From contig NZ_JAJHPU010000017.1 in assembly GCF_020831405.1 (NCBI RefSeq), positions 204,662 through 268,661 on the forward strand: a stretch of DNA of 64,000 bases, written 5' to 3'. The position numbers were made by a program, and so were the translations under genes. The DNA is from Pseudomonas oryzagri. GTDB taxonomy: Bacteria; Pseudomonadota; Gammaproteobacteria; Pseudomonadales; Pseudomonadaceae. Below are positions 18,455-29,737 of the stretch, piece after piece. How positions within the stretch are numbered: position 1 is the first letter of the stretch; each line of letters begins with the position of its first letter. The notes below the pieces were generated by a model. The model had not been told where the DNA came from, did no database searches, and saw only the letters and a program-made list of their open reading frames with translations.

Positions 18455-19693
18455 ATGCCCAACCCAGCTCCCCTCGCCCCGCCCCGCGTCGCCGTGATCG
18501 GCGGCGGCCCCGCCGGCCTGATGGCGGCCGAAGTGCTCGCCGCCGGCAGCGCCCAGGTGGAAGTGTTCGACGCCATGCCTTCGCTGGGCCGCAAGTTCCT
18601 GCTCGCCGGGGTCGGCGGCATGAATATCACCCACGCCGAGGCCAAGCCGGCCTTCGTCGCCCGCTACGCCAACCGCGCCGCCGAGATCGGCCGCCTGCTG
18701 GAAGACTTCGACGCCGACGCCCTGCGCGCCTGGATCCACGCCCTGGGCATCGACACCTTCGTCGGCAGCTCCGGGCGGGTGTTCCCCACCGACATGAAGG
18801 CCGCGCCGCTGCTGCGCGCTTGGCTCCGCCGCCTGCGCGAAGCCGGCGTGATGCTGCATACCCGCGCGCGCTGGCTGGGCTGGGACGAATCCGGCGCACT
18901 GCGCATCGCCACCGTCGACGGCGAGCGGCTGCTGAAAACCGACGCGACTGTGCTGGCCCTCGGCGGCGGCAGCTGGGCGCGCCTGGGTTCGGACGGCGCC
19001 TGGGTGCCGTTGCTGGAACAGTGCGGCGTGCCTGTGGCGCCGCTACAACCGAGCAACTGCGGCTTCGAGGTAGCCGGCTGGAGCGCGTTCCTGCGCGACA
19101 AATTCGCCGGCGCCCCGGTCAAGCCGGTGGCCATCGCCGTGGACGGCCAGGCGCCGCGCCAGGGCGAGTTCGTGATCACCGCCAGCGGCGTGGAAGGCAG
19201 CCTGGTCTACGCGCTGTCGGCGGCGATCCGCGAGCGCATCAACCAGGAAGGTCGCGCCGTGATCCACCTCGACCTGCTGCCCAACCGCACCCGCGAGCAG
19301 CTCGCCACGGCCCTGCGCAAACCGCGCGGCACGCGCTCCATGGCTCGCCATCTGGCCGGTCTGGGCATCGACGGCGTGCGCGCCGCCCTGCTGCGCGAAC
19401 TGACCGACGCGGCCACCTTCCAGGACATGGATCGCCTGGCGGTGGCGATCAAGGCGCTGCCGCTCACGCTGGTGCGCGCACGACCGCTCGACGAGGCGAT
19501 CAGCAGCGCCGGCGGCGTACCCTTCGAAGCGCTGGACGCCAACCTGATGCTGCAGTCGCTGCCGGGCGTGTTCTGCGCCGGCGAGATGCTCGACTGGGAA
19601 GCGCCGACCGGCGGCTACCTGCTCACCGCCTGCTTCGCCAGCGGCCGCGCGGCGGGGTTGGGGGTACTGCATTGGCTGGAAGAGCGGCGCTGA
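18455..19693 (+). CDS. YhiN/TIGR03862-family FAD-dependent flavoprotein
   Basis: 412 residues. The N-terminal Rossmann fold shows RVAVIGGGPAGLMAAEVL, then the HI0933/YhiN-type GRKFLLAGVGGMNITH and VGSSGRVFPTDMKAAPLLRAWL. The end has FCAGEMLDWEAPTGGYLLTACFASGRAAG, the FAD-contacting C-terminal motif. The substrate is unknown; the family is annotated as NAD(P)/FAD-dependent oxidoreductase. An ATG 33 nt upstream is in frame but sits in the likely -10 box, so I prefer 18455. Confidence 0.85.
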   Translation: MPNPAPLAPPRVAVIGGGPAGLMAAEVLAAGSAQVEVFDAMPSLGRKFLLAGVGGMNITHAEAKPAFVARYANRAAEIGRLLEDFDADALRAWIHALGIDTFVGSSGRVFPTDMKAAPLLRAWLRRLREAGVMLHTRARWLGWDESGALRIATVDGERLLKTDATVLALGGGSWARLGSDGAWVPLLEQCGVPVAPLQPSNCGFEVAGWSAFLRDKFAGAPVKPVAIAVDGQAPRQGEFVITASGVEGSLVYALSAAIRERINQEGRAVIHLDLLPNRTREQLATALRKPRGTRSMARHLAGLGIDGVRAALLRELTDAATFQDMDRLAVAIKALPLTLVRARPLDEAISSAGGVPFEALDANLMLQSLPGVFCAGEMLDWEAPTGGYLLTACFASGRAAGLGVLHWLEERR

Positions 19694-19696
19694 TTC

Positions 19697-19776
19697 GTAG
19701 GGTGGACAACGGCGTAGCCTTGTCCACCGGCCTGCCTTGGAAGCGGTGGACAATCGCTTCGCGAGTTGTCCCCCTA
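19697..19776. repeat. Palindromic intergenic repeat, GTAGGGTGGACAAC type
   Basis: Starts GTAGGGTGGACAAC and ends GTTGTCCCCCTAC, near-perfect reverse complements, with inner imperfect pairing (TTGTCCACC and GGTGGACAA). It is the first of two such elements in the 303-nt gap between the flavoprotein and der. This GTAGGGTGG class is common between genes in proteobacteria. Function unknown. Confidence 0.75.
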
Positions 19777-19808
19777 CAAGGCTGCGTTGGCTGGCGCAGC
19801 GCTGAAAC

Positions 19809-19922
19809 GTAGGGTGGGTTAGCCGCGCCGCGGCGTAACCCACCAGCGATGCCGCCCGGCATCGCGCCTGCCGGCCTGACGGCCGGTTGGTGGGTTACGG
19901 CCTGTGGCCTAACCCACCCTAC
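19809..19922. repeat. Palindromic intergenic repeat, GTAGGGTGGGTTAG type
   Basis: The outer arms GTAGGGTGGGTTAG (19809-19822) and CTAACCCACCCTAC (19909-19922) are exact reverse complements. Inside are further inverted arms GGCGTAACCCACC and GGTGGGTTACGGCC and a GC-rich core. It is related to the neighbouring element by the GTAGGGTGG end, suggesting mobile or duplicated miniature repeats. Confidence 0.8.
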
Positions 19923-19941
19923 GCCACCGGGTGGCCGCCAT

Positions 19942-19980
19942 GAAAAACGCCGCCGCCCTTGCGGGCCGGCGGCGTTTTTC
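19942..19980. terminator. Bidirectional rho-independent terminator
   Basis: GAAAAACGCCGCCG pairs exactly with CGGCGGCGTTTTTC (arms 19942-19955 and 19967-19980). There are runs of T on both strands, so it can end both the plus-strand flavoprotein transcript and the minus-strand der transcript. Confidence 0.88.
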
Positions 19981-19996
19981 ACAGCAGGACAAGACC

Positions 19997-21481
19997 TTAG
20001 CGGCGCTTGTCCTTTTTCTTCTTCTCGGCCTTCTTGTGGTGGCTCATCAGGCGGCGCTTCTTGTTCACCTGGCGCTCGGTGAGGGTGTTCTTCTTGCCCT
20101 CGTAGGGGTTGTCGCCCCCCTTGAACTCGATGCGGATCGGCGTGCCGACCAGCTTGAGCACACGCCGGTAGGTGTTTTCCAGGTAACGCGAGTAGGCGCG
20201 CGGCACGGCGTCCACCTGGTTGCCGTGGATCACCACCAGCGGCGGGTTGGCGCCGCCCAGGTGGGCGTAGCGCAACTTGATGCGTCGACCGTTGACCAGC
20301 GGCGGCTGGTGGGTGCTGACCGCGTCCTCGAGGATCTGGGTCAGGTAGCTGGTCGGCCAGCGGGTCACCGCCGAGCGGAACGACTCCTGCACCGACTTGT
20401 ACAGGTGGCCGACGCCGGTGCCGTGCAGCGCGGAGATGAAGTGGATGTCGGCGAAGTCGACGAACTGCAGGCGGCGCTCCAGCTCGGTCTTCACCCGCTC
20501 ACGCTCGTGCTGGTCCATGCCGTCCCACTTGTTGAGGGCGATGACCAGCGCGCGGCCGGTTTCCAGCACGAAGCCGAGCAGGTTGAGGTCGTGGTCGACC
20601 ACGCCCTCGCGGGCATCCATGACGAAGATCACCACGTTGGCGTCCTGGATCGCCTGCAGGGTCTTCACCACCGAGAACTTTTCCACCGCCTCGAAGATCT
20701 TGCCGCGGCGGCGCACGCCGGCGGTGTCGATCAGCGTGTACTTGGCCTCGTCGCGCTCGAAGGGGATGTAAATGCTGTCGCGGGTGGTGCCGGCCTGATC
20801 GTAGACGATCACCCGCTCCTCGCCGAGCATGCGGTTGACCAGCGTCGACTTGCCGACGTTGGGACGGCCGATGATGGCGATCTTGATCCCGGCGTGCTCG
20901 TCGGGGCCGGGGATGCGCTGCTTGCGCTCGCCCTCGGCGCCTTGCTCACCCTCTTCGCCTGCGGCGAACTCGTCCTCCTCGGCCTCGTCCCGCGGGAACT
21001 CGCCGAGGGCGGCCTGCAGCAGGGCGTTGACGCCACGGCCATGGGCGGCGGCGACCGGGAAGGCGTCGCCGATGGCCAGCGGGCTGAACTCGGCGCGGGC
21101 GATGTCTGGATCGACGGTGTCGACCTTGTTGGCGACCAGGAAGGTGCGCTTGTTGTTCTTGCGCAGGTGCTCGGCGATCATCTGGTCGGCGGCGGTCATC
21201 CCGGCGCGCGAGTCGACCATGAACAGCACGGCGTCGGCTTCCTCGATGGCCTGCAGCGACTGCTCGGCCATCTTGGCGTCGATGCCCTCCTCGTCGCCGG
21301 AGATGCCCCCGGTGTCGATGACGATGTAGGTGCGGCCCTGCCACTTGGCCTCGCCGTACTTGCGGTCGCGGGTCAGACCGGCGTAGTCGGCGACAATGGC
21401 GTCGCGGGACTTGGTCAGGCGGTTGAACAGGGTGGACTTGCCGACGTTGGGCCGTCCCACCAGAGCAATAACGGGAACCAT
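19997..21481 (-). CDS. der: Der (EngA), double GTPase for 50S ribosome assembly
   Basis: 494 residues with two tandem GTPase domains, each with a P-loop GRPNVGKST (residues 9-17 and about 207-215), DTGG or DTAG G3 motifs and NKVD/NKWD G4 motifs. A C-terminal KH-like domain ends in a lysine-rich tail ([14 protein letters not shown]). The acidic linker [17 protein letters not shown] joins the GTPase domains. Start ATG 21481 ([14 protein letters not shown]) follows GGAGAG; a codon 12 nt upstream is less likely. It is the last gene of the isc-to-der block and is separated from bamB by a terminator. Confidence 0.97.
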   Translation of the reverse strand: MVPVIALVGRPNVGKSTLFNRLTKSRDAIVADYAGLTRDRKYGEAKWQGRTYIVIDTGGISGDEEGIDAKMAEQSLQAIEEADAVLFMVDSRAGMTAADQMIAEHLRKNNKRTFLVANKVDTVDPDIARAEFSPLAIGDAFPVAAAHGRGVNALLQAALGEFPRDEAEEDEFAAGEEGEQGAEGERKQRIPGPDEHAGIKIAIIGRPNVGKSTLVNRMLGEERVIVYDQAGTTRDSIYIPFERDEAKYTLIDTAGVRRRGKIFEAVEKFSVVKTLQAIQDANVVIFVMDAREGVVDHDLNLLGFVLETGRALVIALNKWDGMDQHERERVKTELERRLQFVDFADIHFISALHGTGVGHLYKSVQESFRSAVTRWPTSYLTQILEDAVSTHQPPLVNGRRIKLRYAHLGGANPPLVVIHGNQVDAVPRAYSRYLENTYRRVLKLVGTPIRIEFKGGDNPYEGKKNTLTERQVNKKRRLMSHHKKAEKKKKDKRR

Positions 21482-21500
21482 GCGGCTCTCCACTTAATTC

Positions 21501-21541
21501 GAAAAAACACAACGGCCGCTGCAGTCTAGATGCAGCGGCCG
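21501..21541 (-). terminator. Rho-independent terminator after bamB
   Basis: On the minus strand CGGCCGCTGCA and TGCAGCGGCCG form an 11-bp stem with a 7-nt loop, followed by TTGTGTTTTTT. It lies between the bamB stop and the der start. der may therefore depend on partial read-through or on a promoter inside this 92-nt gap. Confidence 0.85.
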
Positions 21542-21573
21542 GTATAGGTTACGCACCGCCTCCCGGCGGTGCC

Positions 21574-22716
21574 TCAGCGAATGGTGTAGGCCACCAGTTT
21601 GCCGCTGTTGCCGTAGGCGTACAGCCAGTCGCCGACCACCAGCGGGCGGGCGCGCAGGCCGTCGCTGTCGACGCGCACGCGACCGACGAAGCGGCCGTCC
21701 ACTTGGCTCAGCAGGTGCAGGTAGCCTTCCAGGTCGCCCACCGCCACGTTGCTGGAGAACACCGCCGGCGTGGTCAACTGGCGACGGGCCAGGGATTCGT
21801 TGCTCCACAGCGCCGAAGTCGAGCGTTCGTCGATACCCTCGACGGTGCCGCCGGCCTGGCTGAGGTAGACGTTGCCGAAGCCCAGGGCGACGCCGACGTA
21901 GCTGGACGCCTGGCGCTGCCACAGCGGCCGGCCGCTCTGCAGATCGAGCGCGGCCAGCTGGCCCTGGTAGGTCACCACGTAGAGGGTGCCGCCGGACAGC
22001 AGCAGGCCACCGTCGATGTCCACCATGCGCTCCAGTTCGGAACGGCCCTGCGGCACGGCGACGCGCTGCTCCCAGACCGGGATGCCGCGCTGGGCGTCGA
22101 GGGCGATCACCTTGCCGTTGGACAGGCCGGCCACCACCAGGCGGTTGGTCACCACCGGCGCGCCAGTGCCGCGCAGGGTCAGCACCGCCGGCGTGCTTTC
22201 GTAGATCCAGCGGCGCTCGCCGCTGGCGGCGTCGAGGGCGACCAGATGGTCGTCCTGAGTCTGCACCACCACCACGTCGCCGTTGCTGGCCGGCGCGGAG
22301 AGCACCTCGCTGCCGACGCGGGCGCGCCACTTGACCTCGCCGTTGACGCTGTCGAGGGCGATCACCTCCCCCTTGAGCGTGCCGACCAGGACCAGGCCGT
22401 AGCCGACCCCGACCCCGCCGGACACCGGCTTGTCCAGCTCGGTTTCCCACAGTACGTCACCGCTCTCGCGGTTCATCGCCATCACCAGGCCTTCGACATC
22501 GGCGGCGAACAGGGTGTCGCCCTCGGCGCCCAGCTCCAGCTGGTTCCAGCTCTCGCCCTGGCCCTCGCCGATGGAACGGCTCCACTGCTTCTGCAGCTCG
22601 ACCTCCTCGCTGAACTTGCCGAGTTCGGCCGGCGGCAGCTCCTTGCTGCCCGTGCTGCTGCAGCCGCTGGCGAGCACCGCCGAGGCCAGCATTACCGCAT
22701 GAATCCAGCGCATCAT
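21574..22716 (-). CDS. bamB: BamB, outer-membrane assembly lipoprotein
   Basis: 380 residues. The signal peptide ends in a lipobox LASG-C (C19), so it is an outer-membrane lipoprotein. The rest is an eight-bladed PQQ-like beta-propeller with repeated blade motifs such as LDSVNGEVKWRARVG, LDAASGERRWIYES and LDLQSGRPLWQRQ. It is the accessory subunit of the BAM complex that binds BamA. Its start overlaps the yfgM stop (TGATG), as expected for the conserved hisS-yfgM-bamB-der order. Confidence 0.96.
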   Translation of the reverse strand: MMRWIHAVMLASAVLASGCSSTGSKELPPAELGKFSEEVELQKQWSRSIGEGQGESWNQLELGAEGDTLFAADVEGLVMAMNRESGDVLWETELDKPVSGGVGVGYGLVLVGTLKGEVIALDSVNGEVKWRARVGSEVLSAPASNGDVVVVQTQDDHLVALDAASGERRWIYESTPAVLTLRGTGAPVVTNRLVVAGLSNGKVIALDAQRGIPVWEQRVAVPQGRSELERMVDIDGGLLLSGGTLYVVTYQGQLAALDLQSGRPLWQRQASSYVGVALGFGNVYLSQAGGTVEGIDERSTSALWSNESLARRQLTTPAVFSSNVAVGDLEGYLHLLSQVDGRFVGRVRVDSDGLRARPLVVGDWLYAYGNSGKLVAYTIR

Positions 22717-23360
22717 CAGGCCTCCCCGTCGGCCAAGTCGTCCAGCTTGATCTGCAGCGCACCCAGGCCGCCGTCCTGCGGCATCGCGGCGCGCGCCTTC
22801 TCATAGGCGCTGCGTGCCTCGGCCTTGCGGCCCAGCTTGGCCAGCAGGTCGCCACGCAGTTCCTCGCGGCTGGCAACGAAGGCCGCGGCGGCTTCGCCGG
22901 CGACCAGGGCCAGCGCCTCCTCGGTCTTGCCCTGGGCGGCGAGCACGCGCGCCAGGCGCTGGCGGGCGACTTCGCCCAGAGGGGCGTCGGCGGGCTTGTC
23001 GAGCACCTTGCGCAGCTCGGCGGCAGCGTCGTCGAGACGACCGTTGTCCACCGCCACGCGGGCCAGCAGCAGGCTGGCGTACTGCGCGTAGTGGCTGCCG
23101 GCGAAGTCCTTGCCCAACTTGCCGGCCAGTTCGCTGGCCTTGGCGGCATCCACTTCGGCCGGATTGTTGAGGGTGACTTCCACCAGCTGCTGGTAGAGCG
23201 CCGAGGCGCCGTAGGCCTGGCTGTTCTGATGGTTCTGCCAGGCCTGCCAGCCGAATACGCCGGCCAGGGCCAACGCGCCACCGGTGAGCAACGGCTTGCC
23301 GTTGCGCTGCCACCAATCCCTGATCGCCGCCAGTTCTTCTTCTTCGGTACGCGAGGTCAC
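22716..23360 (-). CDS. yfgM: YfgM-like membrane protein with TPR-type periplasmic domain
   Basis: 214 residues. A short cytoplasmic start (MTSRTEEEELAAIRDWWQRNG), one transmembrane helix (about 23-40), then a helical TPR-like periplasmic domain. YfgM associates with the SecYEG translocon and PpiD and acts as a periplasmic chaperone (E. coli knowledge). Start: a GTG at 23369 directly abuts AGGGA and is unlikely to initiate; the GTG at 23360 lies 9 nt after it and is preferred. No ATG is in frame nearby. It is coupled to bamB. Confidence 0.88.
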   Translation of the reverse strand: MTSRTEEEELAAIRDWWQRNGKPLLTGGALALAGVFGWQAWQNHQNSQAYGASALYQQLVEVTLNNPAEVDAAKASELAGKLGKDFAGSHYAQYASLLLARVAVDNGRLDDAAAELRKVLDKPADAPLGEVARQRLARVLAAQGKTEEALALVAGEAAAAFVASREELRGDLLAKLGRKAEARSAYEKARAAMPQDGGLGALQIKLDDLADGEA

Positions 23361-23388
23361 CGCGGTCACTCCCTAGATCTGTTCAGGT

Positions 23389-24678
<1,290 letters not shown>

Positions 24679-24687
24679 GCGGATTCC

Positions 24688-25797
24688 TTAACTGCGGGCG
24701 ATCAGGCTGGCGTCGGCCGCAGCCTTCTCCGCCGCCTTCTGGCGGATCAGCTTCTCCAGCTCGTCCACCAGGTTGTCGTTGTTCAGCTTGTGCGCCGGCT
24801 TGCCGTCGATGTAGACCAGGTTGGGCGTGCCGCCGGTGAGGCCGACGTGGGCCTCCTTGGCCTCGCCCGGGCCGTTGACCACGCAGCCGATCACCGCGAC
24901 GTCGAGCGGCACCAGCAAGTCCTCGACGCGGCTCTCCAGCTCGTTCATGGTCTTCACCACGTCGAAGTTCTGCCGCGAGCAGCTCGGGCAGGCGATGAAG
25001 TTGATGCCGCGCGAGCGCAGGCGCAGCGACTTCAAGATGTCGAAGCCGACCTTGATCTCCTCGACCGGATCGGCGGCCAGCGATACGCGGATGGTGTCGC
25101 CGATGCCTTCGGCGAGCAGCATGCCCAGACCAACCGCCGACTTCACGGTGCCGGAACGCAGGCCGCCGGCCTCGGTTATCCCTAAGTGCAGCGGCTGCTC
25201 GATCTGCCCGGCGAGCAGGCGGTAGGCGCCGACCGCCATGAACACGTCGGAAGCCTTGACGCTGACCTTGAAGTCCTGGAAATCCAGCTTGTCGAGGAAG
25301 TCGACGTGACGCAGGGCGGACTCCACCAGCGCCTCGGGGGTCGGCTCGCCGTACTTCTTCTGCAGGTCCTTTTCCAGCGAGCCGGCGTTGACGCCGATGC
25401 GGATCGGGATGCCCTTGTCGCGGGCGGCGTCGACCACCGCCCTCACCCGATCTTCCCGGCCGATATTGCCCGGGTTGATGCGCAGGCAGTCGACGCCCAG
25501 CTCGGCGACGCGCAGGGCGATCTTGTAGTCGAAGTGGATGTCGGCGACCAGCGGCACCCGGGCCTGCTGCTTGATCCGGCCAAAGGCCTCGGCGGCATCC
25601 ATGTCCGGCACCGAAACGCGCACGATATCGGCGCCGGCGTCTTCCAGGCGGCGGATCTGCGCCACGGTGGCGGCCACGTCGCAGGTGTCGGTGTTGGTCA
25701 TGCTCTGCACGGAAATCGGCGCATCGCCGCCGACCAGTACGGAACCGACGCGGATCTGCCGCGACTTGCGGCGCGAAATCGGGGAATGGCAGTGCAT
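24688..25797 (-). CDS. ispG: IspG (GcpE), HMBPP synthase
   Basis: 369 residues. The [4Fe-4S] enzyme of the MEP isoprenoid pathway that reductively opens MEcPP to HMBPP. Cluster ligands C270, C273 and C305 match the E. coli numbering, within [10 protein letters not shown] and CVVNGPGEA, and a conserved Glu follows at about 312. The TIM-barrel part begins [22 protein letters not shown]. It is one base from the rodZ stop, so they are coupled. Being an Fe-S enzyme, it depends on the isc genes upstream. Confidence 0.97.
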   Translation of the reverse strand: MHCHSPISRRKSRQIRVGSVLVGGDAPISVQSMTNTDTCDVAATVAQIRRLEDAGADIVRVSVPDMDAAEAFGRIKQQARVPLVADIHFDYKIALRVAELGVDCLRINPGNIGREDRVRAVVDAARDKGIPIRIGVNAGSLEKDLQKKYGEPTPEALVESALRHVDFLDKLDFQDFKVSVKASDVFMAVGAYRLLAGQIEQPLHLGITEAGGLRSGTVKSAVGLGMLLAEGIGDTIRVSLAADPVEEIKVGFDILKSLRLRSRGINFIACPSCSRQNFDVVKTMNELESRVEDLLVPLDVAVIGCVVNGPGEAKEAHVGLTGGTPNLVYIDGKPAHKLNNDNLVDELEKLIRQKAAEKAAADASLIARS

Positions 25798-25798
25798 C

Positions 25799-26893
25799 TT
25801 ACTGGCCCAGATTGACGCGGGCGGTGCCGCTGGCAGTCATGTTCTTGCGGTGCTCGACCACTGCGCCGTTGTAACTCACCTGCGCGACCCGGGCGTTGCC
25901 CAGGCGCAGTTCGAGCGGCGCCTTGCCGGCGATCTGCAGGGTCTCGCCGGCATGCTTGACGGTGCTGGTGAGCACACGACCGTTGGCATCGGTAACCTGG
26001 ACCCAGCAGTCGGCGGTGAAGCTCACCTGGACCAGCCCCTCTCCTTCGCGGACGGCCGGAGCCGGCTCGCTCGGCGCGACAGCGGGTGCGGCCTCCGCTG
26101 CCGGCGCTGCGGGCGCCACCGCTGCTACCGGGGTCGCCGGTTCAGCGGGCGCGACGTTCGGCAGCGCGGCACTCGGGGTTGGCACCACCGCGGTGGCGGC
26201 CGGCGGCAGAGCGCTACCCGGCAGCGGCACGGCGACTGAGGTTGCCGGCGCAGCGGCGACCGGGGCGGCTTCGGCGCTCGGTGCGACAGCCTGGCCGTCC
26301 GCCTGAGGCTGGCCCGCCTCGGCCGGAGCGAGCTCGAGCGGAGCCTGCTCGCCGCCCTGCAGGGCTTCGGCCACCGCCTGGTCTTCCGGCTCGTCCAGCG
26401 GATGCACCTCGGTGGTGCCGTCGGCGCTTTCCACCTCGATGTGCTTGAGGCCGAACGCGCCAAGGTCGGCCAGACGCTCCGGACGCTCCTGCCACCAGAA
26501 GTAGCCGAGCAGCAACAGCAGGAGCAGCAACACGGCGCTGACCAGACGCAGCACGGTGCGCGACAGGCGCAGCGGCTCGGGAATGCGGCCGAGGCTCTGC
26601 ACGGTACTGCCGGTGGCGTCGGTGCCGGTACAGCGATCGAAGGCCTCGACCAGCGCCAGCTGGTCCAGACCGAGCAGCTTGGCGTAGGCACGCACGTAGC
26701 CGCGGGCGAAGGTATGACCCGGCAGGCGCTCGAACTCGCCGGCCTCCAGTTGGGCCAGCGACTGCGGGCTCAGGTTGAGCTGGCCGGCCACCTCGGCCAC
26801 CTGCCAGCCCTTCTTCTCCCGCGCCAGGCGCAGGGTTTCACCCGGATTGCCACGCGGTTGCGCGGCGACGGCTTCGCTGTGCGACATGCTCAT
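25799..26893 (-). CDS. rodZ: RodZ, cytoskeletal cell-shape protein
   Basis: 364 residues. A cytoplasmic helix-turn-helix of the Xre type ([25 protein letters not shown], about 19-85) is followed by a basic juxtamembrane stretch, one transmembrane helix (about 118-134), a long Ala/Pro/Val-rich linker and a C-terminal DUF4115 beta-domain ([18 protein letters not shown]). RodZ links MreB to the elongasome. The start overlaps the pilF stop as ATGA; a second ATG two codons in is possible. The linker's low complexity is normal for the family. Confidence 0.94.
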   Translation of the reverse strand: MSMSHSEAVAAQPRGNPGETLRLAREKKGWQVAEVAGQLNLSPQSLAQLEAGEFERLPGHTFARGYVRAYAKLLGLDQLALVEAFDRCTGTDATGSTVQSLGRIPEPLRLSRTVLRLVSAVLLLLLLLLGYFWWQERPERLADLGAFGLKHIEVESADGTTEVHPLDEPEDQAVAEALQGGEQAPLELAPAEAGQPQADGQAVAPSAEAAPVAAAPATSVAVPLPGSALPPAATAVVPTPSAALPNVAPAEPATPVAAVAPAAPAAEAAPAVAPSEPAPAVREGEGLVQVSFTADCWVQVTDANGRVLTSTVKHAGETLQIAGKAPLELRLGNARVAQVSYNGAVVEHRKNMTASGTARVNLGQ

Positions 26894-27654
26894 TTTTGCT
26901 CCGCGAGGTATTGCTGGTATTCAGCCGTGCCGGGGTACAGGCGCTGCAGCTGCATACCGTAGTTGGCGGCCCGGTCGCGATCCTGGAAGACCTTGGCCAG
27001 GCGCACGCCGAGCAGCAGACTGCGGGCGTCCTGCGGCCCCTTCAGGGCCAGGAAGCGCTCGTAGTAGCCGCGCGCCGGCACGTACTGTCGGTCCTCGAAG
27101 GACAGCTGGGCCATTTCCAGCAGGGCGCGCGGACGGTTGCGGTCCAGGCGCAGCGCCTTGTCGAAATGTTCCATGGCCTGCTGGCGCTGGTTCATCCGCA
27201 GCGAGGTCAGGGCGAGGTTCTCGAACACGCGTGGGCGCTCGACGTAGAGGTTGTCTTCGGCGGCCTGCTGGAAGCGCTGGTAGGCCTCGGCGTAGCGCTG
27301 CTGCTCGAACAGGAAGCTGCCGTAGTTATTGAGGATGCGCGCGTCGTTCGGACGGGAGGACAGCGCCTGACGGTAGTGCTCGTCGGCCAGCTTGGGCTCT
27401 TTCTCGGCCTGGAACACCAGGGCCAGGGCCGCATGGGCGTCGGCATCGGAACCGTTGATTTCCAGGGCCTTCTTCAAGGGTACCTTGGCCTGGCTGGGGC
27501 TGCCCTTCTGCAGGTAGCCGATGCCGAGCTGGACGTAGGCGTCACGCGCCGCCTTGCGCCCCTCCTCGGTCTTCATCGGATCCTGCGGGCCGGTGGATAC
27601 ACAGCCGCCCAGCAGGGCGCCCAGCAACAGGATCGTGGTGGTTCGCAACAGCAT
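26890..27654 (-). CDS. pilF: PilF, type IV pilus pilotin lipoprotein
   Basis: 254 residues. The lipobox LLGG-C (C18) marks an outer-membrane lipoprotein. The mature part is a run of about six TPR repeats (for example AYVQLGIGYLQKGSPSQAKVPLKKAL, EHYRQALSSRPNDARILNNYG). PilF pilots the secretin PilQ to the outer membrane for type IV pilus assembly. It lies 15 nt after rlmN and is coupled to rodZ. This rlmN-pilF-rodZ-ispG order is the standard Pseudomonas one. Confidence 0.95.
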   Translation of the reverse strand: MLLRTTTILLLGALLGGCVSTGPQDPMKTEEGRKAARDAYVQLGIGYLQKGSPSQAKVPLKKALEINGSDADAHAALALVFQAEKEPKLADEHYRQALSSRPNDARILNNYGSFLFEQQRYAEAYQRFQQAAEDNLYVERPRVFENLALTSLRMNQRQQAMEHFDKALRLDRNRPRALLEMAQLSFEDRQYVPARGYYERFLALKGPQDARSLLLGVRLAKVFQDRDRAANYGMQLQRLYPGTAEYQQYLAEQK

Positions 27655-27669
27655 GCACAGACTCCCTCG

Positions 27670-28818
27670 TCAGTTTCCAGATGCGGTCGAACGGGGCTGG
27701 TCGCCTTCGCTGTCCAACTGGCGCACGGCAATGTAGCGCTCGCTGCGACGCGTACGGTCCATCACCTGACCGACCAGCTGCCCGCAGGCGGCGTCGATGT
27801 CCTCGCCGCGCGTGGTGCGCACGGTGACATTGTGCCCGGCGTGGTGCAGCAGATCCTGGAAGCGGCGAATGGCGTTGTTGCTGGGCCGTTCGTAACCGGA
27901 GTGGGGGAACGGATTAAACGGAATCAAATTGATCTTGCAAGGAAAATTCTTGAGGAGTGCGATCATCTGCGCAGCATGCTCGGGCTGATCGTTCACATCC
28001 TTGAGCAGGGTGTATTCCACGGTGAGCACGCGCTTCTCGCCCAGCCCTGCGATATAGCGCTTGCAGGCGTCGAGCACCACGGCCAGCGGATACTTGCGGT
28101 TGATCGGCACCAGCTGGTTGCGCAGCTCGTCGTTGGGCGCGTGCAACGACAGCGCCAGGGACACGTCGATCACCTTGGCCAGCTCGTCGATCATCGGCGC
28201 CACGCCCGAGGTAGACAGGGTCACCTTGCGCTTGGAGATGCCGTAGCCGAGGTCGTCCATCATGATGTTCATGGCGGCGACCACGTTGTCGAAATTCAGC
28301 AGCGGCTCGCCCATGCCCATCATCACCACGTTGGTGATGGCGCGGTCGATCTTGGCCGGTACGGTGCCGAAGGATTTGTTGGCGATCCACACTTGGCCGA
28401 TGATCTCCGCCGAGGTCAGGTCGCTGTTGAAGCCCTGCTTGCCGGTCGAGCAGAAGCTGCAGTCCAGCGAGCAGCCGGCCTGCGAGGACACGCACAGGGT
28501 GCCGCGGCCGCCCTGCGGGATGTACACGGTCTCGACGCAGCTGCCGGACGCCACGCGCACCACCCACTTGCGGGTGCCGTCGCTGGAGATGTCCTGGCTG
28601 ACGATCTCGGGACCGCGGATCTCGGCACAGGCCTTGAGCTTTTCGCGCAGGGCCTTGCCGAGATTGGTCATGGCGTCGAAGTCTTCGGCGCCAAAGTGGT
28701 GAATCCATTTCATCACCTGGCCGGCCCGGAAGCGCTTCTCGCCGATGGCCTCGAAGAACTGTTCCAGTTGCGGCTGGGTCAGGCCCAGCAGGTTCACTTT
28801 GCCGGTGGTCTCGGTCAT
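27670..28818 (-). CDS. rlmN: RlmN, dual 23S rRNA/tRNA m2A methyltransferase
   Basis: 382 residues. Radical-SAM enzyme that methylates C2 of A2503 in 23S rRNA and A37 in some tRNAs. The cluster motif is C116-x3-C120-x2-C123 in [13 protein letters not shown]. The methyl-carrying Cys lies in the C-terminal [10 protein letters not shown], as in E. coli C355. SAM-binding [12 protein letters not shown] is present. It needs a [4Fe-4S] cluster, and the isc genes lie just upstream. Confidence 0.97.
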   Translation of the reverse strand: MTETTGKVNLLGLTQPQLEQFFEAIGEKRFRAGQVMKWIHHFGAEDFDAMTNLGKALREKLKACAEIRGPEIVSQDISSDGTRKWVVRVASGSCVETVYIPQGGRGTLCVSSQAGCSLDCSFCSTGKQGFNSDLTSAEIIGQVWIANKSFGTVPAKIDRAITNVVMMGMGEPLLNFDNVVAAMNIMMDDLGYGISKRKVTLSTSGVAPMIDELAKVIDVSLALSLHAPNDELRNQLVPINRKYPLAVVLDACKRYIAGLGEKRVLTVEYTLLKDVNDQPEHAAQMIALLKNFPCKINLIPFNPFPHSGYERPSNNAIRRFQDLLHHAGHNVTVRTTRGEDIDAACGQLVGQVMDRTRRSERYIAVRQLDSEGDQPRSTASGN

Positions 28819-28842
28819 GGATTCACCCTCACCGCTGCCCGC

Positions 28843-29274
28843 TTAGCGGATGCGGTTGCACAGCTCGGTAGCGGAGAAGAAGTAGGCGATCTCGCGGGCA
28901 GCGGAAGCCTCGGAGTCGGAACCGTGCACGGCGTTCTCGTCGATGGACACGGCGAAGTCGGCGCGGATGGTGCCGGCAGCGGCTTCCTTCGGGTTGGTGG
29001 CGCCCATCAGTTCGCGGTTCTTCAGGACGGCGTCTTCGCCTTCCAGAACCTGGACGATGACCGGACCGGAGGTCATGAAGGCCACCAGGTCCTTGAAGAA
29101 GCCACGCTCGCTGTGCTCGGCGTAGAAGCCGGCGGCTTCGCGCTCGGACAGCTGGACCATCTTGGAAGCGACGACGCGCAGGCCGGCCTTCTCGAAGCGG
29201 GTGGTGATTTCGCCGATCACGTTCTTGGCAACGGCGTCGGGCTTGATGATGGAGAAGGTGCGTTGCAGGGCCAT
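28843..29274 (-). CDS. ndk: Nucleoside diphosphate kinase
   Basis: 143 residues, exact family length. It transfers phosphate from ATP to NDPs through a phospho-His, H117 in NAVHGSDS. The start [15 protein letters not shown] is preceded by CGGAG; a longer in-frame reading upstream is not conserved. A 242-nt gap separates it from iscX and may hold its own promoter. rlmN follows 24 nt after its stop. Confidence 0.97.
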   Translation of the reverse strand: MALQRTFSIIKPDAVAKNVIGEITTRFEKAGLRVVASKMVQLSEREAAGFYAEHSERGFFKDLVAFMTSGPVIVQVLEGEDAVLKNRELMGATNPKEAAAGTIRADFAVSIDENAVHGSDSEASAAREIAYFFSATELCNRIR

Positions 29275-29429
29275 GGAAAAACTCCGGTGGGCAGGGTTGA
29301 AAGTTAACCCCTTGCACGGCGCCTCCGGCGATCGGCGGCACTGCACAAGGGGTCCGATAAATTGAACCGGCGGATTATACGCGGGTTCGCGGGAAATGCG
29401 TACCGCCGCACAGGGCGGTCGTCGTCGGG

Positions 29430-29466
29430 GCTTCGCCGGAGAAGCCGGCGGGACAGGCTCCTACGC
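29430..29466. repeat. REP-like intergenic hairpin
   Basis: CGCCGG-AGAAG-CCGGCG hairpin (29434-29450) followed by GGGACAGGCTCCTAC. On the minus strand this reads GTAGGAGCCTGTCCCGCCGG, the usual form of Pseudomonas REP elements that start GTAGGAGC. Located in the iscX-ndk gap. Confidence 0.6.
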
Positions 29467-29484
29467 GTAACGACGCAAGGTGGG

Positions 29485-29509
29485 GCGCGCGGGCGATGGC
29501 CCCGCGCGC
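29485..29509 (-). terminator. Possible hairpin terminator after iscX
   Basis: GCGCGCGGG and CCCGCGCGC form a perfect 9-bp stem with a 7-nt loop, starting 8 nt after the iscX stop. No T-run follows on the minus strand, so it may pause or stabilise the transcript rather than end it. Confidence 0.45.
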
Positions 29510-29516
29510 TGCGGGC

Positions 29517-29717
29517 TCAGTCGAGCTCTTCGATCCAGGCGCTCTGGATGGCTTCCAACACCTTCTCGCCACCGCGCTGCGGGTCATCGGCGAACTCGGG
29601 CAGCGCCATCACCCAGGTGTGCAGGTCGACGAAGTTGACGTAGCGCGGATCGACCTCCGGCTTGCTCTCGGCCAGCTGGATGGCGATCTCCAGCACATCG
29701 GTCCATTTCAGGCTCAT
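29517..29717 (-). CDS. iscX: IscX, Fe-S assembly accessory protein
   Basis: 66 residues, family length. Starts MSLKWTDVLEIAIQLAE and carries the conserved DP-YVNFVDLHTWVMALPEF block, with an acidic face that binds iron and IscS in E. coli IscX (YfhJ). It is the last gene of the isc operon, 20 nt after fdx. IscX modulates IscS activity and may donate or sense iron. Confidence 0.97.
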   Translation of the reverse strand: MSLKWTDVLEIAIQLAESKPEVDPRYVNFVDLHTWVMALPEFADDPQRGGEKVLEAIQSAWIEELD

Positions 29718-29737
29718 GGCGCTCCTCGCGGCGACGG

